A stretch of DNA of 64,000 nucleotides from Allocoleopsis franciscana PCC 7113 (GCF_000317515.1 NC_019738.1:4924001-4988000), one strand, 5' to 3'. Shown: positions 44,793 to 54,569, counted from the first letter of the stretch. Notes: a model not told the origin generated them from the letters alone. Made by a program: numbers and translations.

Positions 44793-45458
44793 TCATACCT
44801 CAGTTGAGCTGTCTTTACCCCGGCTTTTTCTATCAAAGCGACTTTGGCGCATTCTCAACACTAATCCCAGCGTCACCTGCTTCATCACCCAGTACAATAC
44901 CGTAAGGACTAAAAAGGTTACTGCAATAACCAACACAGGACGTTTAGCGGTTAAATCATTAATTACACTCCTTGCCAAATCATCCGGTTGAGTGAGAAAA
45001 TCCCAACTGTTGAAGCGCTTGAATCTTCCTAGATAAACACCAATAGCAGACAGCGCATGGGTGAGTAACTCAGCCCAAACGACGAATTGAGCAACTCTCT
45101 GCTGCTTCAGGTAATGACCGAGGTTGATTAAAGACACAACGTAGGCTTCAAACCCAGCTAAAATCGCGATTAAGTGAGGGGGGATTAGAACTAGGGTAAT
45201 AATCCACACTGAATAGTAGTCGCGAATCGCATTAATCAGGTGAATGATGTCCGTTAACAGATAGGGCGCATTGGGTAAAAAGGCAGTAAAAGCCAAAAAC
45301 CCCATCCACCATAACAGCGATCGTGACTGTGACGTCCTGCGGAATAGCCAAAAGCTCAAAGCTAAAGGAATAAACGCAAGAAACAAATTCCAGGCTATCC
45401 AGCCACTATGGATGTTCCAAGCCTGCCACGCATTAGCAAGTAGGTCTCTTATCGACAT
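44793..45458 (-). CDS. DUF1361 membrane protein
   Basis: This 221-residue protein has about six membrane helices. The DUF1361 hallmark FLPNAPYLLTDIIHL is near residue 80, and AIGVYLGRFKRFNSWD near 140. The C-terminus is basic and hydrophilic. The function of the family is unknown. The start ATG 45458 opens a probable two-gene unit with the gluconokinase gene. Confidence 0.85.
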   Translation of the reverse strand: MSIRDLLANAWQAWNIHSGWIAWNLFLAFIPLALSFWLFRRTSQSRSLLWWMGFLAFTAFLPNAPYLLTDIIHLINAIRDYYSVWIITLVLIPPHLIAILAGFEAYVVSLINLGHYLKQQRVAQFVVWAELLTHALSAIGVYLGRFKRFNSWDFLTQPDDLARSVINDLTAKRPVLVIAVTFLVLTVLYWVMKQVTLGLVLRMRQSRFDRKSRGKDSSTEV

Positions 45459-45817
45459 TTCCTTAGAAGCGAATGAGGGTGCTCAGTCAGATTAGGAATG
45501 TTGCAACCACTAGTATAGCTATCTCCCAAAAGACGATTTTGCTGTCGGTAAGTTTCTCTAGCTTGTTTACACAGATGATGGAATGCGTCACCCTCAGTGT
45601 GATCCAAGCATCGATATCCCCTCACATCTGTATCGTCAGGCTATACCTCAATCTTTGGAGCCAAGGTGGGGTCAACTTATCTTTCATGATGAATGACTAA
45701 GCAAACTTAAACAGGGATATCACCATTGTCGGCTGATATCCCTGTTATACTTTCCTGACATAGTAGGAAGTGCAAATATTTCAGATCCCCATCCCCCATG
45801 GGAGCTATTCAAGCATG
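45459..45817. other. Intergenic region upstream of the DUF1361 gene
   Basis: It contains the strong hairpin at 45710-45746 described separately. No other coding frame looks real; a 75-codon rightward frame has unlikely composition. Confidence 0.35.
45710..45746 (-). terminator. Strong hairpin terminator
   Basis: AACAGGGATATCA (45710-45722) and TGATATCCCTGTT (45734-45746) form a perfect 13-bp stem with an 11-base loop. On the minus strand it is followed by TTAAGTTTGCTT. It lies 72 bases after the stop of the 53-aa gene. Confidence 0.65.
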
Positions 45818-45979
45818 TTAGTCCAAGTTTAGATAGCTTGCTTCTTGCTCTAGCTGACGAATCAAAGCCTCGTCGCCTTTGGCTCTAGCGACTTCTAAGC
45901 GATGTTCTAACAGTTTTTGGAGAGTAGCACGATGAGCGGCAGCAGCTTTTTGAGCTTCGTGATTCCGATTTCTGTTCAC
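45818..45979 (-). CDS. Small helical cyanobacterial protein, 53 aa
   Basis: Start GTG 45979, preceded by AGAGGA at 9 bases; stop TAA 45818. The protein is one long charged helix: NHEAQKAAAAHRATLQKLLE, then HRLEVARAKGDEALIRQLEQ, ending EASYLNLD. I recall similar short proteins in cyanobacteria, where the pattern HRLE.ARA.G.E.LIRQLE recurs; no function is known. Good ribosome site, clean composition and a downstream terminator support it. Confidence 0.65.
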   Translation of the reverse strand: MNRNRNHEAQKAAAAHRATLQKLLEHRLEVARAKGDEALIRQLEQEASYLNLD

Positions 45980-46758
45980 TGTAAACAATCCTCTATGTTC
46001 AAATCATGTATTATCTTCCTTCCTCAAAAATAACATGAACCGCAGCCGAATGAATAGGCAAAACGTATTGCTTGATACAGAAATTAGCGAATACTTAAGG
46101 GTGATAACCGAACGGAGTGCCCTCACGAGTACGGTTGTTAGGGATGACTCCTTGTTGCCTGGGTTTTCTTTGTTCCTGAGGGGAGCGCTTTTAGCGATTG
46201 AGGAGCCGATGGGATAAGATAGGCGCTAAGTTCCATGAAGGGATCTGAACAGAAAATTGGTAAGGCGATCGCCCCCATCCTGAATTTATGCACCTATTTA
46301 ACCCGGAGTCCGCGTGAGCGCACCAGAAAATAGCAGTCTATTATTATACACCCACGTTCCCAGATGAAATCCCAAAAATTGTGAGATAGTTAGTTCTCCA
46401 AGTGTTTTAGTTGTAATGAGCGACGGGCTATCCAAAGAGCTTGAAACTATTTCCTGAAGCTATCTCTACCTGATGTAGGTTAACGCATTAGAACTTCATC
46501 ACACTCCGGAAGTCTGGTTGTATTAATCACGAAATGGTTGACCTAACTCTAGAAAAAGGATGATACATCCTATGGCTGAGTCAAACCATTGAGGTTTGTA
46601 AGATTTCTAGTCATCAATAACCCATTGCGCGATCGCAAACCTCAGCTCTTGCTTCTTATTTGACTAAAAGTCTATTCTAGAGCTAGAAAATAAGCATCCG
46701 TTTTTCCCTATTCAATTTCAGTGTCAATCAATCTACTTGAGAATTACGAGGTAATTAA
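45980..46758. other. 780-base region upstream of the CDP-glucose synthase gene
   Basis: A 60-codon frame at 46035-46217 is open but looks like chance. Small hairpins occur (AGGATG-ATA-CATCCT near 46556; CAAACC/AGGTTTG near 46584) and one HIP1-like site near 46629. The region probably carries the promoter of the next gene; nothing else recognised. Confidence 0.3.
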
Positions 46759-47529
46759 ATGAAAGCTGTGATCCTTGCTGGGGGGCTTGGGACTCGCATT
46801 AGTGAAGAAACTTCGGTCAAGCCAAAGCCTATGGTTGAAATTGGTGGAAAGCCAATTCTCTGGCACGTCATGAAAATCTACTCAGCCTATGGCATCAATG
46901 ATTTTATCATCTGCTGCGGGTACAAAGGATATGTTATTAAGGAATATTTTGCTAACTATTTCTTACACATGTCCGATGTTACGTTCGACATGAGATTTAA
47001 TCAAATGAACGTTCATTGTGGTTATGCCGAACCTTGGCGAGTGACGCTAGTAGATACTGGTGACAATACGATGACAGGAGGCCGACTGAAGCGGGTTCGA
47101 GAACATATTGGTAATGAAACCTTCTGTTTCACCTATGGAGACGGTATTGGAGATGTCAATATTAAAGAATTGCTAGAGTTTCATAAAACGCAAAAAACTT
47201 TAGCTACGCTAACCGCAACCCAACCTGCCGGACGTTTTGGGGCTATATCGTTTAAAGACCAAGAAAAAGTTAGTAGCTTTAGAGAGAAAGAAGACCTGAA
47301 CGGAGCTTGGATTAATGGTGGTTTTTTTGTGTTAGAGCCAGAGGTGATTAACTTGATAGCTAATGACTCTACCGTTTGGGAAAAAGACCCTTTAGAGAAA
47401 CTGGCTGTAGATGATCAACTCTCAGCCTATAAACATTTTGGTTTTTGGCAACCCATGGATACTCTACGAGACAAAAATTACCTGAATGAATTATGGAATA
47501 GTGGAAAAGCTCCATGGAAAGTTTGGTAG
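46759..47529 (+). CDS. rfbF: Glucose-1-phosphate cytidylyltransferase
   Basis: RfbF makes CDP-glucose from CTP and glucose 1-phosphate, the entry to CDP-dideoxyhexoses of surface polysaccharides. The 256-residue protein has the nucleotidyltransferase start MKAVILAGGLGTRISEET, KPMVEIGGKPILWHVMKIYS, the metal Asp in YGDGIGDV and WINGGFFVLEPEV. Length is normal. The usual next genes (CDP-glucose dehydratase and others) do not follow, so this is an orphan or the rest is elsewhere. Confidence 0.93.
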   Translation: MKAVILAGGLGTRISEETSVKPKPMVEIGGKPILWHVMKIYSAYGINDFIICCGYKGYVIKEYFANYFLHMSDVTFDMRFNQMNVHCGYAEPWRVTLVDTGDNTMTGGRLKRVREHIGNETFCFTYGDGIGDVNIKELLEFHKTQKTLATLTATQPAGRFGAISFKDQEKVSSFREKEDLNGAWINGGFFVLEPEVINLIANDSTVWEKDPLEKLAVDDQLSAYKHFGFWQPMDTLRDKNYLNELWNSGKAPWKVW

Positions 47530-47988
47530 AAGGAGATTGCTGTTTCAAAAATAATTTTTTCTTCTTCATTTAGATGAAGAGGTCTAACAAAACGTCGCCA
47601 TCCAATCCAATTTAAAGTGACAGGTGCATCTAGACGGCTAGACTTCATGGGGATGGCAGTTTCTGATGGGCAACAATTTGGGGCAATCTATCAATCAGCA
47701 AGTGCATCTGGGCAAAAACACGCCATCATATAAGCCCGGATGCTGCTAGTTGTTGAATTATGCCATTAGCTAACATTAAACTCTGGTCGGCTAAAATCAT
47801 TTTGACTTCGTTTCAAGAGGGTCAATTCTGAAAATTGCTGACATTTTTTTTTGAAATTAACCTAAAAATGTATAAACTTTAACAAAATTATATACAAAAA
47901 TTAAAGATATAAAAATTCACAAATCTCCTAGATAGATCCGGAAAAGTTAAACTGCAAAAAGTAAAAAAATCAATCCTAAGGTAGAGAG
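47530..47988. other. AT-rich gap before the patatin gene
   Basis: Bases 47820-47980 are very AT-rich (runs of AAAATT). On the minus strand near 47640-47810, short protein-like pieces such as MILADQSLMLANGIIQQLAA and QMHLLIDRLPQIVAHQKLPS are interrupted by stops. This might be a decayed gene, but I cannot name it. Confidence 0.3.
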
Positions 47989-49050
47989 ATGACGTTTAAG
48001 TTCAAAATTTTATCAATTGATGGCGGTGGCATTCGGGGAATTGTCCCAGCCAAGATTCTCGCCGAGATCGAGAGGCGGACGGGGAAAAGGATTGCTAGCT
48101 TATTTAATTTGATTGCTGGTACCTCAACGGGAGGAATCTTAGCAGCAGGTTTGGCGATGCCAAAACCGAATACTAAAGAACCCAAATACACAGCAGAAAA
48201 CCTAATTAACATATATCGGCAACGTGGAGGAGAAATCTTTTATGAGCCATTTATTGAGAAAATAATGAAATTAGATGACATCAGTAGACCCAAGTATTCT
48301 TCAGCAGGCAGAGACAAAGTCTTAAAAGAATATTTTGGCAACACTGCCCTCCAAGATGCACTCACAGAAGTTTTGGTCACCAGCTACGATATTCAGCTAC
48401 GGACACCTGTTTTTTTTACAAGCCAAACAAATAAAGAAGAAAGAGAGAGTCGATATTATCGAAAGATTTCTAAGGGATTCACCATGCACCAAGCTGCAAT
48501 GGCGACTTCAGCGGCTCCGACTTATTTTAAACCTCATAAGGTTGAGGTTAAGTCTGCCACCGATGGCAAGCCTGATCACGAAACTCAAGGAAAAGGTTTT
48601 TATGCCTTAGTAGATGGTGGAGTTTTTGCCAATAATCCTACATCCCTAGCACTGATGGAAGCCATCATTGATTCTAAAAAAACTTCCAACCCACTCCAGT
48701 TAGAGGACATACTAGTAGTATCGTTGGGCACTGGTTCACTGACTCGTAGATACGAATACGATAAGGCCGCGAATTGGGGATTAGTGGGATGGGTACAACC
48801 GCTTCTTAACATTACGCTTGACGGTTCTAGTGAATCGGTAGCTGTACAACTAGAACAACTCCTGCCGAAAGCGCAGGATAGACCGCCTCAGTACTATCGC
48901 TTCCAAGCCATGTTAGATGCTGGCAAAGGTTTAGATGATATGGATAGCACAGAGCCACAAAATCTCAAAAATTTAGAAAAACTGGCAGAAGAAATCATTG
49001 CCAAGGAAAATGAGAATTTGAATCAACTTTGCAAACTATTGGTGAGCTGA
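47989..49050 (+). CDS. Patatin-like phospholipase
   Basis: This 353-residue protein has the patatin lipase elements: oxyanion loop DGGGIRGIVPAKIL, nucleophile Ser in GTSTGG and the dyad Asp in VDGGVFANNP. It acts on acyl ester bonds of membrane lipids. Some bacterial patatins are effectors of CBASS defence, but no nucleotide cyclase gene is nearby, so a simple lipase role is as likely. TAGAGAG precedes ATG 47989. The gene is more AT-rich upstream than its neighbours. Confidence 0.9.
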   Translation: MTFKFKILSIDGGGIRGIVPAKILAEIERRTGKRIASLFNLIAGTSTGGILAAGLAMPKPNTKEPKYTAENLINIYRQRGGEIFYEPFIEKIMKLDDISRPKYSSAGRDKVLKEYFGNTALQDALTEVLVTSYDIQLRTPVFFTSQTNKEERESRYYRKISKGFTMHQAAMATSAAPTYFKPHKVEVKSATDGKPDHETQGKGFYALVDGGVFANNPTSLALMEAIIDSKKTSNPLQLEDILVVSLGTGSLTRRYEYDKAANWGLVGWVQPLLNITLDGSSESVAVQLEQLLPKAQDRPPQYYRFQAMLDAGKGLDDMDSTEPQNLKNLEKLAEEIIAKENENLNQLCKLLVS

Positions 49051-49167
49051 ACGGAGCCTCTTCTGTAAGGTCAAAATTTCAAATAAAATAGAGAGTATGT
49101 CTAGATGGCATACTCTTTTTAATTATTGAATAATAAAGAAAATTAACCCTAGTTTAACCCCTTTCAG

Positions 49168-49995
49168 ATGAATAAAAATCGGCTGATTACTCTTTTAAGC
49201 GACTTTGGCTTAAAGGATGTGTATGTGGGTGTCATGAAAGGCGTCATTACTGGAATAAATTCACATTTGGCTGTTGTAGATTTGACCCATCAAATTCCAC
49301 CGCAAAATATTGCAGCAGGCAGATTTAACCTGATGAATGCCTATTCCTACTTTCCAGTTGGCACAGTACATATTGCTGTGGTCGATCCGGGGGTGGGGAG
49401 TCAACGCCGAGGGATTGCGCTCCAAATCGAGCAGGGTTTCTTGGTTGGGCCGGATAATGGATTGTTTAGTGGAATTTTGGCTCAATCGAGAGTTTTAGCC
49501 GCTGTTGAACTCACCAATCCCAACTACTGGCGGACACCGACACCGAGTACTACATTTCATGGTCGAGATATCTTTGCACCTGTGGGTGCTCATCTCGCCA
49601 GTGGTGTCCCCATCGAACAATTGGGGGAAAGCTTTGACCCCAAAACAATCACAGCACTCGCGATTGGCGATCGCATCCCAACAAGTTCTGGTATCGTAGG
49701 TTGCATTCAATATATAGACCACTTCGGCAACCTGATCACCAATATTCCGGCGGCGGAGGTTCAGGGAAAAACCTGGGTTGTTGTCGTGAGTGATGCTTCT
49801 ACACCAACACTGGGCGATCGCCACATCGAAAGTAGCCAAACTTATAGTGCTCGCCCGGTTGGAGAAGTTGTTACTCTGATAGGCAGTCACGGTTGGGTAG
49901 AAATTGCCGTTAACGGCGGCAGTGCTCAGCAAGCGTTAAAAATGGATGTAGGTTCACCCGTAGAAGTAGTGGTGAGCCTAGAAATGAAAGGTTAA
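49168..49995 (+). CDS. SAM hydroxide adenosyltransferase (DUF62)
   Basis: This family splits S-adenosylmethionine into adenosine and methionine with water, in the fold of chlorinase/fluorinase. Visible motifs are TLLSDFGLKDVYVGVMKG, AVVDPGVG, VGPDNGLF, HGRDIFAP and IDHFGNLITN. The length of 275 residues is normal. The residues that define halogenases (extra loop) are absent. It is followed after 103 bases by the DUF2301 gene, in a rightward series with the SDR gene. Confidence 0.9.
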   Translation: MNKNRLITLLSDFGLKDVYVGVMKGVITGINSHLAVVDLTHQIPPQNIAAGRFNLMNAYSYFPVGTVHIAVVDPGVGSQRRGIALQIEQGFLVGPDNGLFSGILAQSRVLAAVELTNPNYWRTPTPSTTFHGRDIFAPVGAHLASGVPIEQLGESFDPKTITALAIGDRIPTSSGIVGCIQYIDHFGNLITNIPAAEVQGKTWVVVVSDASTPTLGDRHIESSQTYSARPVGEVVTLIGSHGWVEIAVNGGSAQQALKMDVGSPVEVVVSLEMKG

Positions 49996-50098
49996 AGTTG
50001 AAGAAATAGCAAAATCGATGTTAAAACCGGGACAATGTTCAGGTTTTGTCGATATAGCTACTCCAAAGGCGTTCCGTATTGAGGCGAAAGGATAAGTT

Positions 50099-50758
50099 AT
50101 GGGGTTACAACAGTCGTTGGAACCAGAGGTTTATCAGGGTCAATTCGGGGAATTTACGATTAATCAAGGCGATCGCACGGGTGTTATCGTCTACCGTAGC
50201 AGTTTGCTCGCCGCCGCGTTGAGTTTCGCTCTAGGGAGTGGACTCATTTTGGCTTGGGGTGACACTCCGAGTGTTTTGACTGGGGTGATGGTCTGTTATG
50301 CCCTGTTTTGGTTAGCCTTAGGGGTGAGTTTGGTCACCATTCATATTTACCTAGTACCCTTGCACCGACTCTTACAAATTTTTTGGGCGATTGGTGGCAT
50401 TGCGTCAATGGTGATAGCATTCTCGGCGCGTGAACCGTTTGCCTTATTTGTTTACAACCATCCCATAGCCATCTTCGGCGTTGGTTTTACCTTTGCGGCA
50501 TTAACAGGAATCTATTTTAAGGAAGCATTTTGTTTCAACCGTTTTGAAACTAAGTTTCTCACCCCCCTAGTGCCCATCCTTTTATTAGGACATCTAGCGG
50601 GTGTCCTGCCAACCGCTTGGGAACAAAGTTTCTTAGCTATTTGGGCGGTTTTGTTTATGGTGTTTGCACTGCGGAAGCTGGTACAACCCATTCCCGGTGA
50701 TATTGGCGACAAGTCGGTTTTTGCCTATCTCCAAGAAAAGCGTACTGCTCATTCATAA
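50099..50758 (+). CDS. DUF2301 membrane protein
   Basis: This 219-residue protein starts with a soluble segment (VYQGQFGEFTINQGDRTGVI) followed by about six membrane helices, the arrangement of DUF2301, found in cyanobacteria and plastids. EAFCFNRFETKFLTPLVP near residue 145 is the most conserved part. Function unknown. The SDR gene follows 17 bases after its stop, so the two are probably cotranscribed. Confidence 0.85.
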   Translation: MGLQQSLEPEVYQGQFGEFTINQGDRTGVIVYRSSLLAAALSFALGSGLILAWGDTPSVLTGVMVCYALFWLALGVSLVTIHIYLVPLHRLLQIFWAIGGIASMVIAFSAREPFALFVYNHPIAIFGVGFTFAALTGIYFKEAFCFNRFETKFLTPLVPILLLGHLAGVLPTAWEQSFLAIWAVLFMVFALRKLVQPIPGDIGDKSVFAYLQEKRTAHS

Positions 50759-50775
50759 ATTTAGCAGGAGGACTC

Positions 50776-51540
50776 ATGAGTTTGCGGGGGAAAGTAGCGA
50801 TTGTTACGGGAGGTGGGCAGGGAATTGGCAAGGCGATCGCTAAACATTTTTTGGAAAAGGGACTCTCTGTCGTTATTGCTGAAATTGATGAACAAGCCGG
50901 ACGAGAAACCGAGGCAGAATACAAGCCTCTCGGATCTATCCGGTTTATTCCGACTGATGTTGCTAACGAAGAATCCGTTAAAAATGTAATTCGAGAAACT
51001 GTAGATAGTTTTGCAGGGATAGACGTATTAGTTAATAATGCGGCACGGTCTGACCCTGAAAATAATCCAATCACAGAACTAAGTTTAGAAAATTGGCATC
51101 GTGTACTGTCTATTAATCTGACTGGGGCATTTTTGTGTACTAAATATTCTGTTCCTTATTTGAAAAAGAATCAAGGCACAATTATTAATATTGCCTCGAC
51201 AAGAGCGTTAATGTCAGAACCGAACACAGAAGCTTATTCAGCATCTAAAGGAGGAATTGTCGCTTTAACTCACGCCTTAGCCATTAGTTTAGGCCCAGAA
51301 ATCCGGGTGAATTGCATCAGTCCAGGCTGGATAGACGTGAGTGATTGGAAAAAACAAGCCAATAGAAAGACTCCGCAACTGACTGAGCAAGATCATCAAC
51401 AGCATCCTGCTGGACGAGTTGGCAAACCAGAAGATATTGCTTCATTCATGATTTATCTAGCCTCTCCTGAAGCCAGTTTTATTACAGGAGAAAATTTTGT
51501 CATTGATGGTGGAATGACAAAAAAAATGATTTATCTGTAA
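50776..51540 (+). CDS. Short-chain dehydrogenase/reductase
   Basis: This 254-residue classical SDR has NAD(P)-binding TGGGQGIGKAI, NNAA, catalytic Ser in INIASTRA, YSASKGG (Tyr-x3-Lys) and C-terminal GGMTKK. The acidic residue at the end of strand 2 (VVIAEIDEQ) favours NAD over NADP. Substrate unknown; closest in pattern to glucose 1-dehydrogenase-like members. AGGAGG lies 6 bases before ATG 50776. Probable operon with the DUF2301 gene. Confidence 0.9.
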   Translation: MSLRGKVAIVTGGGQGIGKAIAKHFLEKGLSVVIAEIDEQAGRETEAEYKPLGSIRFIPTDVANEESVKNVIRETVDSFAGIDVLVNNAARSDPENNPITELSLENWHRVLSINLTGAFLCTKYSVPYLKKNQGTIINIASTRALMSEPNTEAYSASKGGIVALTHALAISLGPEIRVNCISPGWIDVSDWKKQANRKTPQLTEQDHQQHPAGRVGKPEDIASFMIYLASPEASFITGENFVIDGGMTKKMIYL

Positions 51541-51958
51541 GGGGATTGTACTTGGGTGTGAGCCGCATTTGCTCTAACTAATTCTCAATTTAGGCTCTAT
51601 TGTGCAAAGTATAGGTAAGCTTAAAAATCCCCAAATCAAGGGTATTTACTGTTACAGAATAGCAGTATTTTTCGTCAAGTTTTTTCCACGGAACAGGGTA
51701 AATTCATCTACTTATTCCATATTTTTAAACCTACTCATGCCACTATAAAACACATTTTACTTCAAAACTAAAAATCAAAAACTTAAGCCTGAGCGTGTAT
51801 CAATCGGTTGCCCTATAGAGTGACCCATCAACATAGGCAGTTTCCGCCTGTTTATAAAAACATTACGTGTGTCTACTCCTAAATTCGAGGAGACACCCTC
51901 GGCGAACAATCCCGATCGCAGATGGCGCTACTTCAAAACAAATCATTAAAAAATTGTC
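51541..51958. other. Intergenic region, nothing recognised
   Basis: AT-rich after the SDR gene. CGAGG/CCTCG near 51886-51901 forms a small hairpin. No coding frame or RNA gene seen. Confidence 0.3.
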
Positions 51959-52570
51959 ATGGGGATCTTAATCATCACGAGTTACCTAATAGCCGGACTT
52001 TCTTCTGTATTGCTACCTCCTCCCCTGTTGAACCCATTAGAAATAATTCAACAAAATTTCCGTCTCTCCGCCCATCCGGCTGGTTTTTTGCCGCAAGACA
52101 ATGGGGATTCTGGGCCATCACTAGGGACTTTAATTGAACGGGAATGTCGTAATGTTCCCAATGGCGTTGGTATTCCCGCATTTCAGCCAGGAATTGAGAA
52201 AAAAGATGTTTTGCGAATGTTAGGTACCCCGACTAAAACATCACGCGGTTACTGGCCTAATACCCGTGCTGTTTCTTATGAATTAATCCCCGAACAAATT
52301 AGCTTAGGATTTTTGTTTGATAAAAACTCTGAACGGATTCGTCAAACGGAAGCCTCTTTTACATCTGAAGTAGATATTCAACTGATAGCGATGACATTGA
52401 ATGGCATGTTAGGTTGCAAACTTAATCAAGAAATCCAGCAAGGATTACAACAAGTACAGCAGAGAATGTCACGACAGTATTCGTTTACCCTCCATTCTCT
52501 CAAGGGTGTGATTGAATGGCACAAAGGCGATCGCCTCTACATCGGAATTTGGGAGTCTGGCTTACACTAA
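51959..52570 (+). CDS. Exported hypothetical protein with SmpA/OmlA-like fold segment, 203 aa
   Basis: A short hydrophobic N-terminus (ILIITSYLIAGLSSVLL) acts as signal or anchor. The block FQPGIEKKDVLRMLGTPTKT with GYWPNTRAVSYELIP and LGFLFDKNSERIRQTEASF resembles the small alpha/beta repeat of SmpA/OmlA-type proteins and a domain I recall at the C-terminus of cyanobacterial serine/threonine kinases. The C-terminal 70 residues are another such unit (LNGMLGCKLNQEIQQGLQQV). Function unknown; extracytoplasmic location is inferred. Confidence 0.6.
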   Translation: MGILIITSYLIAGLSSVLLPPPLLNPLEIIQQNFRLSAHPAGFLPQDNGDSGPSLGTLIERECRNVPNGVGIPAFQPGIEKKDVLRMLGTPTKTSRGYWPNTRAVSYELIPEQISLGFLFDKNSERIRQTEASFTSEVDIQLIAMTLNGMLGCKLNQEIQQGLQQVQQRMSRQYSFTLHSLKGVIEWHKGDRLYIGIWESGLH

Positions 52571-52716
52571 GCTGATCATGGGGAATGGGGATCGGGAATG
52601 AGCAATGAATGGTGGGAAAATCAAAAGTCTAAAAAGAATTTTTCGGATAGGCTCTTAAACTGGCTGAATAAACTCTTAGCGATAGAGTAATTTATGATAA
52701 GCCCCTTGATTCCTGC

Positions 52717-53376
52717 ATGTTCTTAATTATGCGTTTAATCCAGCGGAAAGAAGTCTGGTTACCAACAATCCAGGGATGGTTATTCATCCTGGTGTTTACC
52801 CTGACTTTAATCCTGTTTGTAGCCAATCACATCCATAGTTTCTTGGCTCCCAATTTTCCCATTAAGGCTGATGTTTTAGTTGTAGAAGGCTGGATGGAAG
52901 ACTATGCCATTAAAAGTGCCATGCAGGAATTTAAACGAGGAGGATATCAAAAATTGATTACTACAGGAACTCTTTTGGAACAAGGACACTATCTGTCCCA
53001 ATATAAGACGACTGCCGAAGTTTCGGCTGCCACATTGATTGCACTAGGATTCCCTCCCGATCAACTCGTTGCTGTTCCAGCACCTAATGTGGTCAGAAAT
53101 CGTACCGCCGCTTCTGCCGTTGCCCTGCGTGAATGGATCAGTCAGTCAAATTTAAAGATAAAATCCATGAATCTTTGTTCGAGTGATGTTCATGCCCGCA
53201 GGAGTTGGCTAATGTTCAAGCAAGCCCTTGCTCCCAAAATTCAAGTCGGCGTGATTAGCATAGACTCAGATAGTTACAATCCAAAACAATGGTGGATATA
53301 TAGTGCAGGAGTGCGGTCTATTATTTCTGAAACCATTGCTTATCTCTATGCCCGTTTTGTCAGTTGGAACGCTTGA
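52717..53376 (+). CDS. DUF218 (YdcF/SanA/ElyC-like) membrane-anchored protein
   Basis: One N-terminal membrane helix (WLFILVFTLTLILFVAN) precedes a periplasmic DUF218-type domain: ADVLVVEGW, FKRGGYQKLITTG, ALGFPPDQLVAVPAPNVVRNRTAASAVALRE and SSDVHARRSWLMFKQA. DUF218 proteins such as ElyC and SanA act in envelope or peptidoglycan precursor homeostasis, though the chemistry is not settled. The length is 219 residues. It sits 71 bases before dprA. Confidence 0.8.
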   Translation: MFLIMRLIQRKEVWLPTIQGWLFILVFTLTLILFVANHIHSFLAPNFPIKADVLVVEGWMEDYAIKSAMQEFKRGGYQKLITTGTLLEQGHYLSQYKTTAEVSAATLIALGFPPDQLVAVPAPNVVRNRTAASAVALREWISQSNLKIKSMNLCSSDVHARRSWLMFKQALAPKIQVGVISIDSDSYNPKQWWIYSAGVRSIISETIAYLYARFVSWNA

Positions 53377-53447
53377 AAGAAGAGACGGCTTTAGGCACAG
53401 TTAAAAAGATGGCTGTAGCGGCTGGTGCATCAAGAGGGAGATATTAA

Positions 53448-54569
53448 GTGGAAGAACGTACCTACTGGCTAGCTTGGGCACAGGTTAAAGGTGTGGGGCC
53501 TGTGTTGCTCCGGCGTCTACAACAACATTTTGGTACACTGGCAGAGGCTTGGAGCGCGAATGCTACCCAGTTGCAACAAGTAGAAGGTTTTGGCTATCAG
53601 TTGGCTGGGACGGTGGTGACGGCGCGATCGCAAATTAATCCAGAACAGCTCTTAGAACAGCATACCGCCAAAAATCCCCAGTTCTGGACACCGGCTGATG
53701 CCGACTATCCCCGCTTACTGCTAGAGATTCCCAGCGCACCCCCAGTTTTGTACTATCGAGGGCAGGTGCAATCCCAGGAAAATCAGGGAATCAAGCCGAT
53801 GGTAGGCATTGTTGGCACTCGCGAACCGACAGAGTACGGTAAACGCTGGACACGGAAAATGAGTACCGCTTTGGCTCGGCATGGTTTTACCGTTGTCTCT
53901 GGCATGGCAGCCGGCATTGATACAGAAGCGCACGGCGGCTGTTTGCAGGCGGGTGGACGGACATGGGCTATTTTGGGAACCGGTGTTGATATGATTTATC
54001 CCCCACGCAACCGGAATCTTTACGAACAAATTCAGCAGCAGGGATTAGTGTTAAGTGAATATCCCGCCGGAACTCAGCCCAATCGCGCTCACTTTCCCCA
54101 GCGCAATCGCATTATTGCAGGTTTGTGTCGCGCTGTTCTGGTGATGGAAGCCCCTACTAAGTCCGGGGCGCTGATTACGGCGTATCAAGCGAATGAGTTT
54201 TGCCGGGATGTTTATGTGTTGCCGGGACGACTGGATGATGAGCAGTCCAAAGGGTGCTTGGGGCTGTTGAGCCGAGGTGCTCATGTGATTTTAAATGAAG
54301 GTCATTTGTTGGAAATGTTGGGAGCCATCCCAGAACTTGACTCTCCCACGCAGTTACCTCTGTTTGCCCAAGAGCTATCTCAACCTGCCCCTCAGTTGGA
54401 GCCAGAATTGGCTAAGGTGTTGCAAACGTTAACACCTGAACCGGCTCCTTTTGATTCAATTGTGCAGCAAGCCGGTTTGGAGGCGGGTTCGGTTTCAAGC
54501 GCCCTGTTGCAATTAGAACTGATGGGATTGGCGTCTCAGTTACCAGGGATGCGCTATCGACGGAGTTGA
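53448..54569 (+). CDS. dprA: DNA-processing protein DprA
   Basis: DprA loads RecA onto single-stranded DNA during natural transformation. The 373-residue protein has an N-terminal helix-hairpin-helix region (VKGVGPVLLRRL, QQVEGFGYQL), the Rossmann core VGIVGTREPTEYG, GMAAGIDTEAHGGCL, LGTGVDMIYPPRN, FPQRNRIIAGL and a C-terminal winged-helix DML1-like domain (VQQAGLEAGSVSSALLQLEL). GTG start at 53448 with GGGAGATATTAA upstream. All typical segments are present, so it is presumably functional. Confidence 0.93.
   Translation: MEERTYWLAWAQVKGVGPVLLRRLQQHFGTLAEAWSANATQLQQVEGFGYQLAGTVVTARSQINPEQLLEQHTAKNPQFWTPADADYPRLLLEIPSAPPVLYYRGQVQSQENQGIKPMVGIVGTREPTEYGKRWTRKMSTALARHGFTVVSGMAAGIDTEAHGGCLQAGGRTWAILGTGVDMIYPPRNRNLYEQIQQQGLVLSEYPAGTQPNRAHFPQRNRIIAGLCRAVLVMEAPTKSGALITAYQANEFCRDVYVLPGRLDDEQSKGCLGLLSRGAHVILNEGHLLEMLGAIPELDSPTQLPLFAQELSQPAPQLEPELAKVLQTLTPEPAPFDSIVQQAGLEAGSVSSALLQLELMGLASQLPGMRYRRS

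Noticed and set aside
46035..46217. Rightward 60-codon frame with ATG start
   Set aside because: Composition resembles non-coding DNA and no conserved pattern is visible.
47989..49050. Patatin as effector of a CBASS defence system
   Set aside because: No CD-NTase or accessory Cap gene lies on either side, so only a general phospholipase call is supported.
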